Part shown: piece after piece, positions 21,430-32,410 of the stretch
How the letters are laid out: each line of letters begins with the position of its first letter
How positions within the stretch are numbered: position 1 is the stretch's first letter
Assembly (NCBI GenBank): GCA_013368315.1
Contig: JAACJM010000041.1
Location: 248,001 to 312,000, forward strand
DNA length: 64,000 bases
Source: Tetrapyrgos nigripes
Taxonomy: Eukaryota; Basidiomycota; Agaricomycetes; Agaricales; Campanellaceae
Reading direction: 5' to 3'
Program-made: the position numbers and the translations under genes
Notes under the pieces: generated by a model
The model's input: only the letters and a program-made list of their open reading frames with translations
Told to the model about the DNA's origin: nothing
Database searches by the model: none

Positions 21430-23545
21430 TCTAAAGAGACTAAAGAAATTCCAAAAATTGTGCGATGTCGAAACGTCTCCTAGACCACTGCCACCAGACG
21501 CAACTGCCAGCGTCCCCCTGAGCATCCATCCCCGCCCCCTTCCCCACCACCCACACCAAAGCAAACTGATTAACCCCAGACGAGGTACAACTGGGGAATA
21601 TCCACGAGGTACAGTCTAGACAGATACAGACGCCAACGTACGTCGTAGGCCACCTCTCGACCGACGACAGTACTAGTATGTCATCGACAATCGGATACAC
21701 GAGAAGCTACCTTACATTCCTCGCAAAAGGTAACCTCTCGGACACACACGGACTACTCAAAAGCACATCTGGTTCTAGGCAGGCATGAAGGACATGAGAT
21801 AGTCGCGGAGCCCACAACGAGGATAAGAAGGATGGAAGACACGTCTAGCGATCATATAGTACAGCCATACAATGGCATGTAGGAAGGTTCACTGTATCAC
21901 CACCAACACCTCCGGAAGAATGCATCCGCCGCAACGTATAACCATCACGGACGTCAGTTTGAGAAGACATCGAAACGCCGAGAGGAGGAGAAAACCTTCC
22001 TCGGACGTAGACCACCTCCAACATGCTCTAGTAATCATCTACACCATGTAGCAGCCTCGTGGGCGGCTCACGATGTCGATGTGAATGCAGGTATGCACAG
22101 CTCGGTACTGTATGAACAAGACTCGTCTGGAGTGGACGACGAACTCATGCTGTACACGAAGAACATTAAGGTGTACGCGTCCATGCCCATGCATAGGCAA
22201 TGAAGCCCTGACATGATCACTAGCAGTAGGGGTAAACACTGGATAGCGCTCTCGCCAATTAGGCGGTTGTCTCGACAACATTATCGGATTTTCTCGACAT
22301 GTAGTCGGTGTAGAAGAGTTTCTTCTTTGATCACTTCCCCCTTGGATGGTGAGGTATAACCACTGGGAACAAGGGTGATGGCAAGATGACACCACTGTCC
22401 GCAACGACCAGGCAAGACCTAGTCATTGACCTTCATGACCTAATCCACTCAGCGTCGAGGAGCGTACTCGTTGAAATGAGCTCGAGTACACTGGCACGCA
22501 GATAGGGATAAGGAACAGCGGAGGCTGTTCCAATCTCGTAGGTTGACCAATCCATCACCACAGGATTAATGTTCTCGTTCCCCGGTTTAGAGGATGTGAC
22601 ATTGACGATGAGGTCTCATCGTGGTCCAGTTCTCTTCGGTAAGGATTCGCTAGGATTCCAACCTCATGGAGTGGTAATCTCGAGTGGTCGACGCGTGTAA
22701 CGCGTCCTGAGGTGGTGTTCTATTCAGAACTGAGGATTTCTACATGTGGTAGATTCGTTTCTGGTATCCCCCGGAGTAATGCAATGTACCACCAGGCACT
22801 GGAATGAAGAGGTAAACGGCACCACTGCCCAGTAGTCAAGATGCTTGACAATACACCTCTCTCATTCCGGCCCAACAGGCCGACGACGATTAGCATCGGC
22901 GGGCGCACTTGTGACGAGCACACTGACATGCAGACGAAAAGGCCCTAGCGAGAGGAACCTAAACTCATGCATTGATCGCACCAACTTGAGAGGACTTGCA
23001 CCATTCATGAATACGAGCATATGATGTTTCTCCACGATTAGTGGTTTAAAGAGGAAGAAGGCAAACCGCAGAGCTTTGTCCCTACATCAACCTCGACGTC
23101 CGGAGACTTGAAGGCATGCAATGAAGGAAAAGAGCCACTGACAACGGCCAGAGGGTCGTGTGGGACTCCGTGACGAGTCCCCGGTGATCGATAGAGTCTG
23201 AGAGGACCGACGAATACACAGGGTAAACGATGACCGTCCCGTTCTCCTCGTAAGCGTGCCAGCCCCTCGGCAAAAAGATATCGAGTGATGTTCTTCTATT
23301 TGTCAACTAGCGTTCTGCAAAAGATGAGAGGGGCAGTGAGACAATGTGGTAATACAAAAGGCCTCTGCCACGCACCTGGTCATCAAAGAGAAAGGAAAAT
23401 CGTAGGTTAATTAAGGGTAAAGGAGAAAGGCAGTGAGGGACGCACCTAGTGAAGATAATACTGTCCTCGTATAATCAACGGGTCAATTGATGCACTCTGT
23501 CATGCCCTATTCCGCACCATGCTTTGCAGGACTGGGGAAAGGAAG
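21430..23545 (-). pseudogene. Decayed block, arm 1 (unknown minus-strand gene remains)
   Basis: Homologous over its length to 41878-44080 in inverted orientation. The minus strand retains a protein-like exon: a splice acceptor TTTTGCAG near 23295, then TSLDIFLPRGWHAYEENGTV and SIDHRGLVTESHTTLWPLSV. The LPxGW-x-x-x-E pattern recalls the N-terminal motif of a large basidiomycete family of membrane-anchored hypothetical proteins, but I would not assign it. No continuous gene model can be built, so it is decayed or partly non-coding. It lies tail-to-tail with the BTB gene in both arms. Confidence 0.45.
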
Positions 23546-24110
23546 AAAGCTACAGATTAGTTCAGCCGTTTTTTTTAATACGCTGCGGAATCGGACTTCG
23601 AAAGCCGGGCCGATATGAGTCTATGACGTTTACCTGAATCACAGCTTGGCCACAACCTGAACCTCCATCATCGAAAGCCTCCACCTTACTCGCAAGCTTC
23701 GCTTCGTATGTAACAGGCCAAACCGAGGGCAACCGCCCCCATCGAAATGTAGAGATTGTGAGTGATCGTGTGGGCCGTACATACATACAAATGTTAGTAG
23801 TAGTAATATGTGTTATTGAAAGAGGGTGGGATGGGTGGGCAGAAGAAAAAATGCGTAGACGGTTGGAGTCAAACTTGAACTGAAGAATAATTGATGATTC
23901 AAATCATATATATATGCGACGGATCATACTGGTGTACGACGAGCCTCCGCTGCAAACCACAGCACCCGCCGCAACCGATCCTTGGAAAATGCTGAAACAA
24001 ATAAACCGGAAACATAAATGAAATGATGAATGGATGTTTGAGAGAGGGGTATCGGATGAGGCTCCGCTTGCTATTTGTGGAGGTCTCCGAAGGTGCAAGC
24101 ACCTACATCA
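23546..24110. other. Gap, no supported gene
   Basis: No coding frame with domain character is seen. Contains a short AT stretch (CATATATATATGCG near 23908). Duplication unit B begins at about 24112. Confidence 0.35.
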
Positions 24111-24264
24111 AATCAACACTCGAGAGAAATCCAAACTTGATTCGCAGCTCTCAGTATAGCTCTGGAAACTTAGATGCTCGCTCGGATTATACGTGAGGTT
24201 CGCAGCGACAAACATAACCTGGAAATAGCTTTTATGGGAATTCGATGGATGTACTGACTCAGTA

Positions 24265-24599
24265 CATCAGGAAAAGGGTCTATTTGCTGGTGGCTTGTGC
24301 CACTTTTCCGCTTGCCGCGACAATTTTGGGGGTTTTTTCAGTGCGTCCCCTACACTCAAGAGGCTACATTAGTACTTCAATATAATTCCTAACAACATAA
24401 AAACATGTTCCGAAGTGAGAGAGCAAAAAAAAACCTAACCTACAAAGCGCTGTGCCTTGTGGAAATTTTGGCACTTGCGGGAAAATAGACGTGGCCGGTT
24501 ACTGGCGGCTTGCCGAGCTTGTGAAGCTTGCTCTGCCAAAATTTTGGCGGTACAAGTGCTCACAAGCGGCCGCAAGCAATTGGACCCTTTTCCTGATGC
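24265..24599. mobile_element. 335-bp MITE with TA target duplication
   Basis: The left end CATCAGGAAAAGGGTC is mirrored by GACCCTTTTCCTGATGC at the right end. TA flanks both sides (24263-24264 and 24600-24601). A second, empty copy of the target is present 100 bp downstream (CTCAGTACTTCCATCG at about 24694-24709), which fixes the boundaries. There is no coding capacity. TA duplication suggests Tc1/mariner-type mobilisation. Confidence 0.8.
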
Positions 24600-24763
24600 T
24601 ACTTCCATCGAATAGTGAGGGATGTCACCGTTTTCAACACAAGAAGTATCTACCTCTGAACTGATTCAAATTCGATGGAATTATTGAGGCCCTCAGTACT
24701 TCCATCGAATAGTGAGGGATGTCACTGTCTTCAACACAAGAAGTATCTACCTCTGAACTGATT
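24600..24763 (+). repeat. Tandem duplication of about 65 bp
   Basis: The segment starting TACTTCCATCGAATAGTGAG and ending CTACCTCTGAACTGATT occurs at about 24600-24665 and again at 24698-24763, with a few substitutions. Only the first copy has the MITE at its left edge, so the second preserves the empty insertion site. Confidence 0.85.
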
Positions 24764-25043
24764 GTTTCCCACAAACTCAATACTAGTACGTGGGGGTCGA
24801 CGATGCGATTGGTAAAGCTTAATCTGAACAGGTTTGCAAATTCGTACTGGTTCCTGGTTTACGAGGTACATGTCAAAGACTCCGTGGTCAATGGTGTTAG
24901 CTTTCAATATTTCAATAACGAAGCAAGACTTCCGATGTCACAGGTCTGCCTGAGCTGGTACTTGGAAGACGTGCCTCCCTAGCGTTGATATCCCATCCCA
25001 TCATACGTCCTTCTACAACGTTTGGTATTATCACTGGGACAGC

Positions 25044-27652
25044 ATGAAGTCTTCATCGCTCCCTATGTTTCATGCCTGGTTCTTAACCACGATCCTCGTC
25101 AGTGGTTTGGCGCAGTCGACGTCGCTGTACACTGATCCAAGAGATGTACCGATGAAGGAATACGACTTCATCGTGGTTGGAGGTAACTTTCAAAACAGAC
25201 TTTCTGTTCGACTTTGGGCTGACTTGCTTTATCTTTCCAAGCCGGTACTGCAGGAAATGTCATTGCCACTCGACTAAGTGAAGATCCCACTAAAAGTGTC
25301 TTGGTCATTGAAACTGGCATTGAGTGAGTACATCCATTTCCGGTCATTCTCAAGGATATTCGTTCCGATTTTTCTATTTTTTTATTATCATATTTTCAGC
25401 GATACAGACGTCCTCCCCGTTCACGTCCCATTCTTTGGATTTAACAATGAAGGATCCATTGTTGACTGGAATTTCACCACTGTCCCTCAAAAAGAGCTTA
25501 ACAATCGGACGATCTCCGTCCCAAGGGGATTTGTACTTGGAGGGAGCAGTAGCATTAGTAAGTCGCATTCTTCTTGGAAAGGAATGAACGAAATGAATCG
25601 GAGTATTCAAAGATCTAATGATATGGACTCGTGGCTCAAGAGACCTCTGGGATCATTATGCCAAGGTTACCGGTGATTCTAGCTGGAGCTGGGACGCTCT
25701 GGAAAAATACTGGGACAATGCGAGCACATACCTGGACTCAACAGTAGTACCACCGTAATAGATTACCTTTCTCTAACTACACACTGTTCACAGATTTCTA
25801 CACTCGTTCCACCCACCTCAAATCCTGCCATTCCACCTACTCCTCGAAGCGACCCTACTTTATCAAACGGAAACGGACCTGTCCTCGTCACTCGACCTAA
25901 TTTCCCAACTGAGCTTGATGACAAGGTGATCAACGCGAGTATGCTTTTGCAACAAAAGAATCCACATTCAAGATTCAAGGATACGGTGGATATGAACACA
26001 GGGGGTAGTATTGGATTCGGTGAGTATAAGCAAGCTCAGTACCATGACGGTAATCCCTAGCTAATTCTTCAGCGCAGGATACAACAAAGAAACCACTGGA
26101 CATGGGGAACGCAGCTCTTCGGCCACTGCGTATCTTCATCCAGCTTTGAACAGCCAGCGCCGTAATCTTAACGTCTTAATTCAGACGAGAGCGATGAGGC
26201 TGTTGCAGTCTACAAATACACCGTCGAATTCAACGACTTCAAATGATCATTCGAGTGTACCTCATTTCAATCAGGTGGAGGTCGCTCAGAGCATTGATGG
26301 TACGTGCTCCATTCCTTGGATTAATATTGGAGCTTGCACTGAACAGGCCTTTGGGTATCTGCAGGCCTTCGGTTTAAATTCAGCGCGAGAAGCGAAATCA
26401 TCTTGTGTTCCGGAGCAATAGGTGAGCCTCATCTCTTTCAGTTCACTGACAGCTTAGCGGTAAACTGTTACAAGGAACCCCTCAATTACTCCTCTTAAGC
26501 GGAGTGGGCCCAAAGGATGAATTGAAAGAGCTGGGAATTGACGTTGTTGCGGATAGACCCGCCGTAGGTAAGTACTCACTGCGACCTTCATAGAGAGCAA
26601 TCCCAAATTTCTTCGCTCAGGCAAAAATCTATGCGATCACCCCATGCTCCTAACGATGTACAACGTCAATTCCAACCAAACTTTCGATGATCTAACGAGG
26701 AATCCCGCTTTGCAAGAACCACTCCTCGAGCAATGGCAAAGTAATAGGACTGGACTGTTTCCTAATACGCCGAGCAGTGTTCTAGGTATGTATGCACTTG
26801 CCAATCCATAAACAAGAGGATTGTGATGTTTTCGTCAGGATTCATGAGATTGCCGGACGATCAATTGAAAGGGGTACAGGACTCAGCGTCTGGTCCTCAT
26901 GCGCCACATCTTGAAATGTTGTTCGCCGTGAGTTCGACCATTCAAGTTGACTGATGGATAGTCATCGACTTTTGTAATCAGGATGGCTTCTTACCTCTCA
27001 CTGAACCATTACCTGCAAATGGCCATTTCATCACGGTTCTCAACGCCATCGTTGCGCCAAAATCCGGTGAGTACCACTACAATTTGCTAACGAGAATATA
27101 TTGTCGATGATCGTTTTCTGTCTTTCCCCATTTCGATTATCAGTGGGCTCATTGATTCTCGCCTCCGCTCACGGAGGAATGTTCACTCATCCTTTCATCG
27201 ACTACAACATATACGCCGACCCCTTCGACATCCAAGCAATGCTTCAAGCAATTAACGACACCGAAACTTTTCTCTCTACGGCGCCTTGGACTCGAGACAA
27301 CTTCATCATCTCAGTTGCTGGACGGAATTCTACCAGTATCGGTACGAAGGAGGAGAAACTCGCTTTCATGAAGGACAATACCATCACTGTCTTCCATCCT
27401 ATTGGGACGGCAAGGATGGGCAGCAAAGAGGAAGATGTTACGGATTCGAGGCTACTAGTACAAGGTCTGAAGGGTGTTCGGGTTGTTGATGCGAGTGTTT
27501 TTGTGAGTTCTGTTTTCTCGAGACAAAATTGAAGTAATCCTGATGTACATGTCTCTCAGCCTACCCTACCGGAATGTCACCCTCAAGCAGTGGTGTACAC
27601 TTTGGCAGAACGAGCAGCGGATATCATCAAAGAGAATCACAGGATGTTGTAA
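25044..27652 (+). CDS. Secreted GMC oxidoreductase (aryl-alcohol-oxidase-like), copy B, intact
   Basis: Thirteen exons: 25044-25182, 25242-25323, 25400-25557, 25613-25746, 25794-26019, 26078-26299, 26365-26421, 26475-26567, 26621-26785, 26839-26927, 26982-27066, 27144-27502, 27560-27652. This gives 633 aa; a donor 3 nt earlier at exon 4 would give 632. FAD-dependent oxidase of the GMC family, probably acting outside the cell on aromatic or other alcohols and supplying H2O2 to lignocellulose decay. Visible are a signal peptide ([20 protein letters not shown]), the FAD-binding [33 protein letters not shown], and the C-terminal [11 protein letters not shown] with [10 protein letters not shown] supplying the catalytic His pair. 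The FAD motif reads IETG where EAG is usual. All splice sites are canonical, including the intron 9 donor GTATGT that is broken in copy A. Substrate cannot be told from sequence. Confidence 0.88.
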
Positions 27653-27810
27653 ATTTGTATGAGATAATCTCAATTGTTTTACGGTCAGACTTTCAGACGA
27701 GCGAGCAAAGAGACAGAGAAAGTAAGTACGTCCTTCCACAAGGATAAATAGGGGCTTTTAGACTTGCTCCCCAGACTTCGGCTGAGTTTAAATTTCTGGC
27801 ACTACTAGAG

Positions 27811-28467
27811 TATACTATTCGTGACCTAGAAGTGACATGGGCCCTAGAAGTGGAAGATTCCAAAGAAATCTGTCCATATCTTTGCTCCTCCCTCATCTCC
27901 CTTCATAAAAATTGAATAATAGATAATTTCACATATTACTTACATTTCTATGTAACCAGATTTACCAGGTTTGCACTGAGACATTTGCCATGGGCTGAAA
28001 ACGACGAACAAAGTGCATTTCCGCGAGCGTGACAGAAGTGAAAGGCTTTCGCATAAGCTATCCCGTCGAAAATCTTTTGTGAAACTTAATATGGTAGTCC
28101 CTACGACTGATTTTATTCGTATCCAGCCTTGTCCCGGGCCAAAATTTAGGTGTTGTGCCTTTTTACGCAGCAAACGAGGTGGAAGTGACAGAACAGTTGC
28201 TTCAAACTCCGCTCGGCGCCTGCTTTTTGAAAGAGGGTCACACCTGTGACATCTTCCACTTCCCCGCCAATACGCCGTCACAAAACGTTCCTCGTCGGCC
28301 CTCCACGGCTTGTATCCACATCCCTCGGAAAATCCTGCAGATTTGATAAACCAAAGTTTTATACCATAGACTTGAGGTGTGTAATTCCTTTTGGACAACG
28401 GTAAAGATTTGCGAAAGTTTTAATTCATCGACATTTTTTCTTCCACTTCTAGGTCACGAATAGTATA
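27811..28467. mobile_element. MITE of about 655 bp with perfect 25-bp inverted termini and TA duplication
   Basis: The left terminus TATACTATTCGTGACCTAGA (from 27811) is an exact inverse of the right terminus ending TCTAGGTCACGAATAGTATA (28467), and the match continues to 25 bp including one flanking base. TA flanks are consistent with a Tc1/mariner-type target duplication. An open frame of 152 codons on the minus strand has no recognisable domain and is probably fortuitous. Perfect ends suggest a recent insertion. The element is absent from duplication copy A. Confidence 0.8.
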
Positions 28468-28468
28468 C

Positions 28469-29272
28469 AAGTTTGTACGTCAGCCTGAGAGCCTGTTTTC
28501 TATTTTCTGTTTTCTCTTCCTCCGACGACATTGAGCTCTGCTGGCACCCTGACCGCATGTTCGAGAAGTCTAACGCTAAGAAAAGCTGGGAACATCTATG
28601 AACCGAAAAACGTTTCAGTGGGCATGCTTCTATCCGGAAACGGAGAAACTCACACCAGCCTCTCCTCGTACGCGTCCTTTACACGGCTCTGCGACTACGT
28701 CAGGCAATCTTTGTTGGCTAAACTTTCTGGACTAGTGTCATAGGATTGTATGCTCAACGACGTCCTGGTGCCGGTGACATAGCAAGATGGTCCGTACAGC
28801 CGTGAAGAACTTCCAGGAGCAAGGGTAAAAAGATCGTCTACAACAAGTATGACATCGCTTCTTCTGCAATCTTAATCACCGCTTACCCAGAAACGTGCAG
28901 CTGAGCGAGGCTTGTAAAATAATAATCTACCCACCTAGCATTTCTCTGACATATGTGTAAGTCCTCTATGCCCTTTAACACTAGAACAAACTTTCATCAG
29001 AGTCGTCGTCTATTCGACAGCCGAATGAGAACAGCATATGGTTTGGTCTTTTCTGCGTTGCACGAACTACACTGAGAGCGGCATGGAAGCCTCAAGTGTA
29101 ATGAGGTATTACCGGCCCTTTTCTCCGTATCCCTGAAACGGCCAATGTTGAGCAATATCTGCGTTTCAAAAATTTTCGTCTTCTGAAGCTTTGAGCCGCT
29201 ACATAAAAGAGGTCGGAATCGCAGCTCCCAGAATATCTCATCATCTCAACCACCTTTCCTAGCCTCACAAAA
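28469..29272. other. Copy B tail and upstream region of the MFS gene
   Basis: Up to about 28940 this matches 13446-13920 of copy A. From 28940 to 29272 it is the presumed promoter of the transporter. No coding frame is supported. Confidence 0.5.
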
Positions 29273-31228
29273 ATGTCGGCATTGTCCTCTGTTGCACCCA
29301 GCAAGGAACATTTAGCTGACCTTCCGACCTTCAACCGCCTGCAGAGCGATAGGACGCTTACTCCTGACTCTGAGGACGTCAATAAACTCGAGAAGGCTTT
29401 AACCCCCGACTCATCAGTCGAACACCTGACATTCCCAGATGGTGGGCTCCGAGCATGGACTGTAGCCCTGGGCTGTTTCATGCTGGCGTCAAGTTGCTTG
29501 TGCGTTTTCTTCCACTTTTCGCATATTGGATACGTACTCATGGAAATCTATGTCTTTGCAGAGGATATGGGATGGTTTGGGGTGTCCTTCAAGACTATTA
29601 TCATACGACTATGTTTCCCACTGCTAGTCTCACTTTACTGAGTACAATAGCTGGGATAGCGAACTTCGTGCGGCTTCCTCTCCCTAGTGTTTCTTGAATC
29701 AGTCCTTATCTGTGTGCTTGGTCTTGGTTTGCAGATGTCCAATGCTGGCGCATACTTCTTCGGTGTCCTGGGAGATCGCTAGTACGTCTATCCAGAGATT
29801 TTCTGTCCCGAATGCAGCTCACCAACTCTAAATAGTGGCTATAAGGTCGTTTCATATTCACTCGTAGTCCGATATCCTCAGAACTAACTATGGCGCAGAA
29901 AATCATCGCACTTAGCTGTACCATCATCTACATTTGCCAACTATCTTCAGCGTTTTCCACAAAAATATATCAGCTTTTTCTATTCCAAGGGTTCTTTAAC
30001 GGTCTAGCCATCGGTATGGGTCTACCACTGTACATCTCCCTTCTATCACAATGGTTTGAGAAGAGACGAGGACTCGCTACTGGGCTAGCGGTGAGTGGGA
30101 CCGGAATAGGAGGTTCCGTCCAAGTACTCATCATCAGGCCACTGTACGTCCTCACTATCTCATTTAACTGAGTGTATCATGATGAACGTTTGGGTATAGA
30201 TTGACTGCCTTGGGTTTCCGCAAAGCTTTACTGGTGCACAGTTCTATAAATGCTGTTACCGTCCTCATTGCATGGTTTCTGATCGAGGAACGCGTTGTAC
30301 CTAATCCTAGTGCAAAGAAACGCTGGTTGCCCAAAAAAGTGACGGGTTCCTTTTATAGTATCGCCGCCAGTATGTGTATTGGCGTGTTCGGTTACTTGGT
30401 TCGTTTCAAATTCCTTCCGAACTTGGAATCGTGCGCTGATTAAATCCAAACAGACACCGTACTATTTCAGTACGACTTACACCCACCATATAGCACCTTG
30501 GAACGATAGTTCGTCCATGAAAAACACAGTCCCACTTATTCTTATGAACTTCTGCCGTACGTCGAATATGCTCATCTACATCTGTCTACTAAACTTTCGT
30601 CTGTCAGTGGGTCTTGGAAGAGTAAGTACACCGCCTCAACATGTGTTCTCATCAGACTACCTAGTACTGACGAGTCTTTCTACAGATTTCTTCAGGCCAT
30701 CTCGCAGATAGATTTGGCCCGATGAATATGTTCTTCTGCTCATTCTTCTTTGGTGGTCTCCTCCAAATATTGTTGTGGACCTTTGCTCGTTCCTACGCTG
30801 TCGTCATTCTCTTCTCGGTTCTCAACGGCTTTATCGGCTGTTGGTTCTCGAGTCTCATGCCCGTTGTCTGTGCTTCTATTTTTGGAGTCGACGGATTATC
30901 ATGTCTGACGGGATTTATGTTCCTCACCACCGCCCCTGGTGCGTTCCAGCATGCTACCTACCAATACCCGCTGTCTTTCATTCTGACTCCTTTCTTTCCT
31001 AAACGTCAGGACAATTTGCGGGTGCTCTGGTATCCAGTGCAATTCTCTCATCCTCCGGAAACAATTGGACGGCGGTTACAATGTACTCGGGAGGGATGCA
31101 GATACTAGGCGCACTTTGTATCACTTATGGTGAGTTTGATTCTTGCAATCCATTTCAATCTCTTTGGTGACTTGTTTCGGTTGCTAGCTCGATTTAAAAA
31201 AGATAAACGTTTATTAGTTAAAGTATAG
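29273..31228 (+). CDS. MFS transporter, monocarboxylate-porter type, 471 aa
   Basis: Ten exons: 29273-29499, 29562-29667, 29735-29781, 29836-29845, 29899-30143, 30200-30398, 30454-30621, 30686-30938, 31010-31129, 31188-31228, in phase throughout. Exon 4 is only 10 nt (TGGCTATAAG) and restores DRYGYK-KIIALS at the loop after helix 2. The N-terminal cytosolic tail ends in FPDGGLRAW, the hallmark start of fungal MCT-like (SLC16-type) carriers. It is followed by GYGMVWGVLQDYY, FFNGLAIGMGLPLYISLLSQ, QWFEKRRGLATGLAVSGTGI, GHLADRFGPMNM, and a final helix before a short basic tail ending RLLVKV. It likely moves a small organic acid or vitamin-like solute across the plasma membrane. The substrate is unknown. 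The microexon is the least certain part. Confidence 0.82.
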
Positions 31229-31616
31229 ACGATTTTAGACGTTCATGGCTGTATCATAGGCTTTCGCGCTTTCTCTCGGGCAGAGACATAGATTTTCTGG
31301 ATTGGTTCTTCCTTATGTACTTAAAATTAAATATAGAGAATACTGTATGCCAGACTTCCGTGCAATTTCGTTCTAGTGGTGACCTAGTGGAGGACGGTCT
31401 ACTCAAGATATCACCCTACATTCATCTGCCGGAGCTGCCACTTCCGGCTGTCAACACTGACTTGCCATATGTCCTGAACTAGTATGTAACTTTGTATCAC
31501 CATGCAACTAAACCAGTAAAAGATGATACTCAGGAGCATTGATACTGTACCCGGAATCGCTACAGGACTTATAAAATGGGGAGTAGTTAATTACTCGACA
31601 TTTCCTCTTCCCCACA
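31229..31616. other. Intergenic between MFS gene and membrane-protein pair
   Basis: No coding frame. Holds the 3' end of the transporter and the promoter of the next gene. Confidence 0.4.
31570..31576 (+). promoter_or_regulatory. TATA box of membrane-protein gene 1
   Basis: TATAAAA about 41 bp before the ATG at 31617. The tandem paralogue has TATAAAAA at a similar place, 40-47 bp before its ATG, followed in both by the same leader ending CCCCACAATG or CCCACAATG. Confidence 0.5.
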
Positions 31617-32410
31617 ATGTCCTCCACTTCTACGCCTATGAGAGTACGTCGCTTGGTCGCGCTCTTCATGTCCTTTGTATGGGGAGTCATTGCTATGGCA
31701 GTTGGTGAGTTTTTGAGGTCTTCTCAGGCTCGAGACGACTTGCAGGAAGTCATCAGCATGGGCGTCTCGCTAACAATTTTGCAGGTATCAATGGTCAAGT
31801 AAGAGGTGACGATGACCGTAACTCTATACAAAGACTGGTCCCTCAGCGTGTTACATTGGATATCGATACGAACGGTCAGTTCTTTGTTGCGCTTATAGAA
31901 TGCTCCTCAATGATATCTAATGTATTCTAACAGACGTACACTCCTCCGGTATAGTGATAACCGTGATCTCAGGCTTCATAGCCTTCCTTTCACTCATCTA
32001 CTTCATCCTGACCATCTCAATTTTCACCGACTTTGCTACACGAACTCTTCCGATCCAATGGATGTCTCTGGTGTTCCTGGTAGTAGCGCTACTCGCAACC
32101 GAAATCCCTTTTACGGTTTTCTTTGCCAATCGAGAGGTGCAAGTGTCCATCACTGCCGATGGTTTTACGCTCCCGCCCGCCCTTGTTGATCAGTTGGAGC
32201 AAAGTGCGGGAATCGTGCCTCTTTATAGGAATATTGATTACTGTGAGTCTTCTGCTCAGTGTTTGGATGATAATCGAGTTAAGCGATTTTTGCACAGTGA
32301 AACTCGTAGCTATATTACCTTGGATGAGCATATTATGGACTTCCATTGCAGCAGTCGTCCTCTTCATTGCTTCTCGCAGACGTGAAGGTTTGGCGAGTTC
32401 AAAAGTATAA
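31617..32410 (+). CDS. Four-helix membrane protein 1 of a tandem pair, 199 aa
   Basis: Four exons: 31617-31704, 31785-31874, 31934-32242, 32298-32410. There are hydrophobic helices at the N-terminus (VALFMSFVWGVIAMAV), two in the middle (TVISGFIAFLSLIYFILTIS; LVFLVVALLATEIPFTVFFA) and one at the C-terminus (ILPWMSILWTSIAAVVLFIA) before a basic tail ASRRREG. The first extracellular or luminal loop is charged, and the loop before helix 4 is hydrophilic. The topology resembles MARVEL-like small tetraspan proteins that are common as orphan genes in Agaricomycetes. No known family could be ass­igned by motif. It sits 1.1 kb before its paralogue in the same orientation. Confidence 0.8.

Larger units (their letters stand above)
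20265..23545 (+). repeat. Inverted segmental duplication, arm 1
   Basis: Contains the BTB gene and the decayed block downstream of it. The same unit occurs in reverse orientation at 41878-45283. Matching landmarks in the block include AGACCACTGCCACCA (21483), GACACCACTGTCC (22387), CACTCAGCGTCGA (22443) and ATGCCCTATTCCGCACC (23502), each found as reverse complement in arm 2 in the mirrored order. Confidence 0.8.
24112..27812 (+). repeat. Direct segmental duplication, copy B (left part)
   Basis: Homologous to 6655-10235: upstream flank, complete GMC gene and 3' tail. Differences from copy A include an inserted TIR element at 24265-24599, a tandem duplication of about 65 bp around 24600-24763, and a different insertion in the tail at 27811-28467. 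Confidence 0.85.

Noticed and set aside
27940..28398. 152-codon minus-strand ORF inside the 655-bp MITE
   Set aside because: It spans most of the element but has no domain and no acidic catalytic motif of a transposase.
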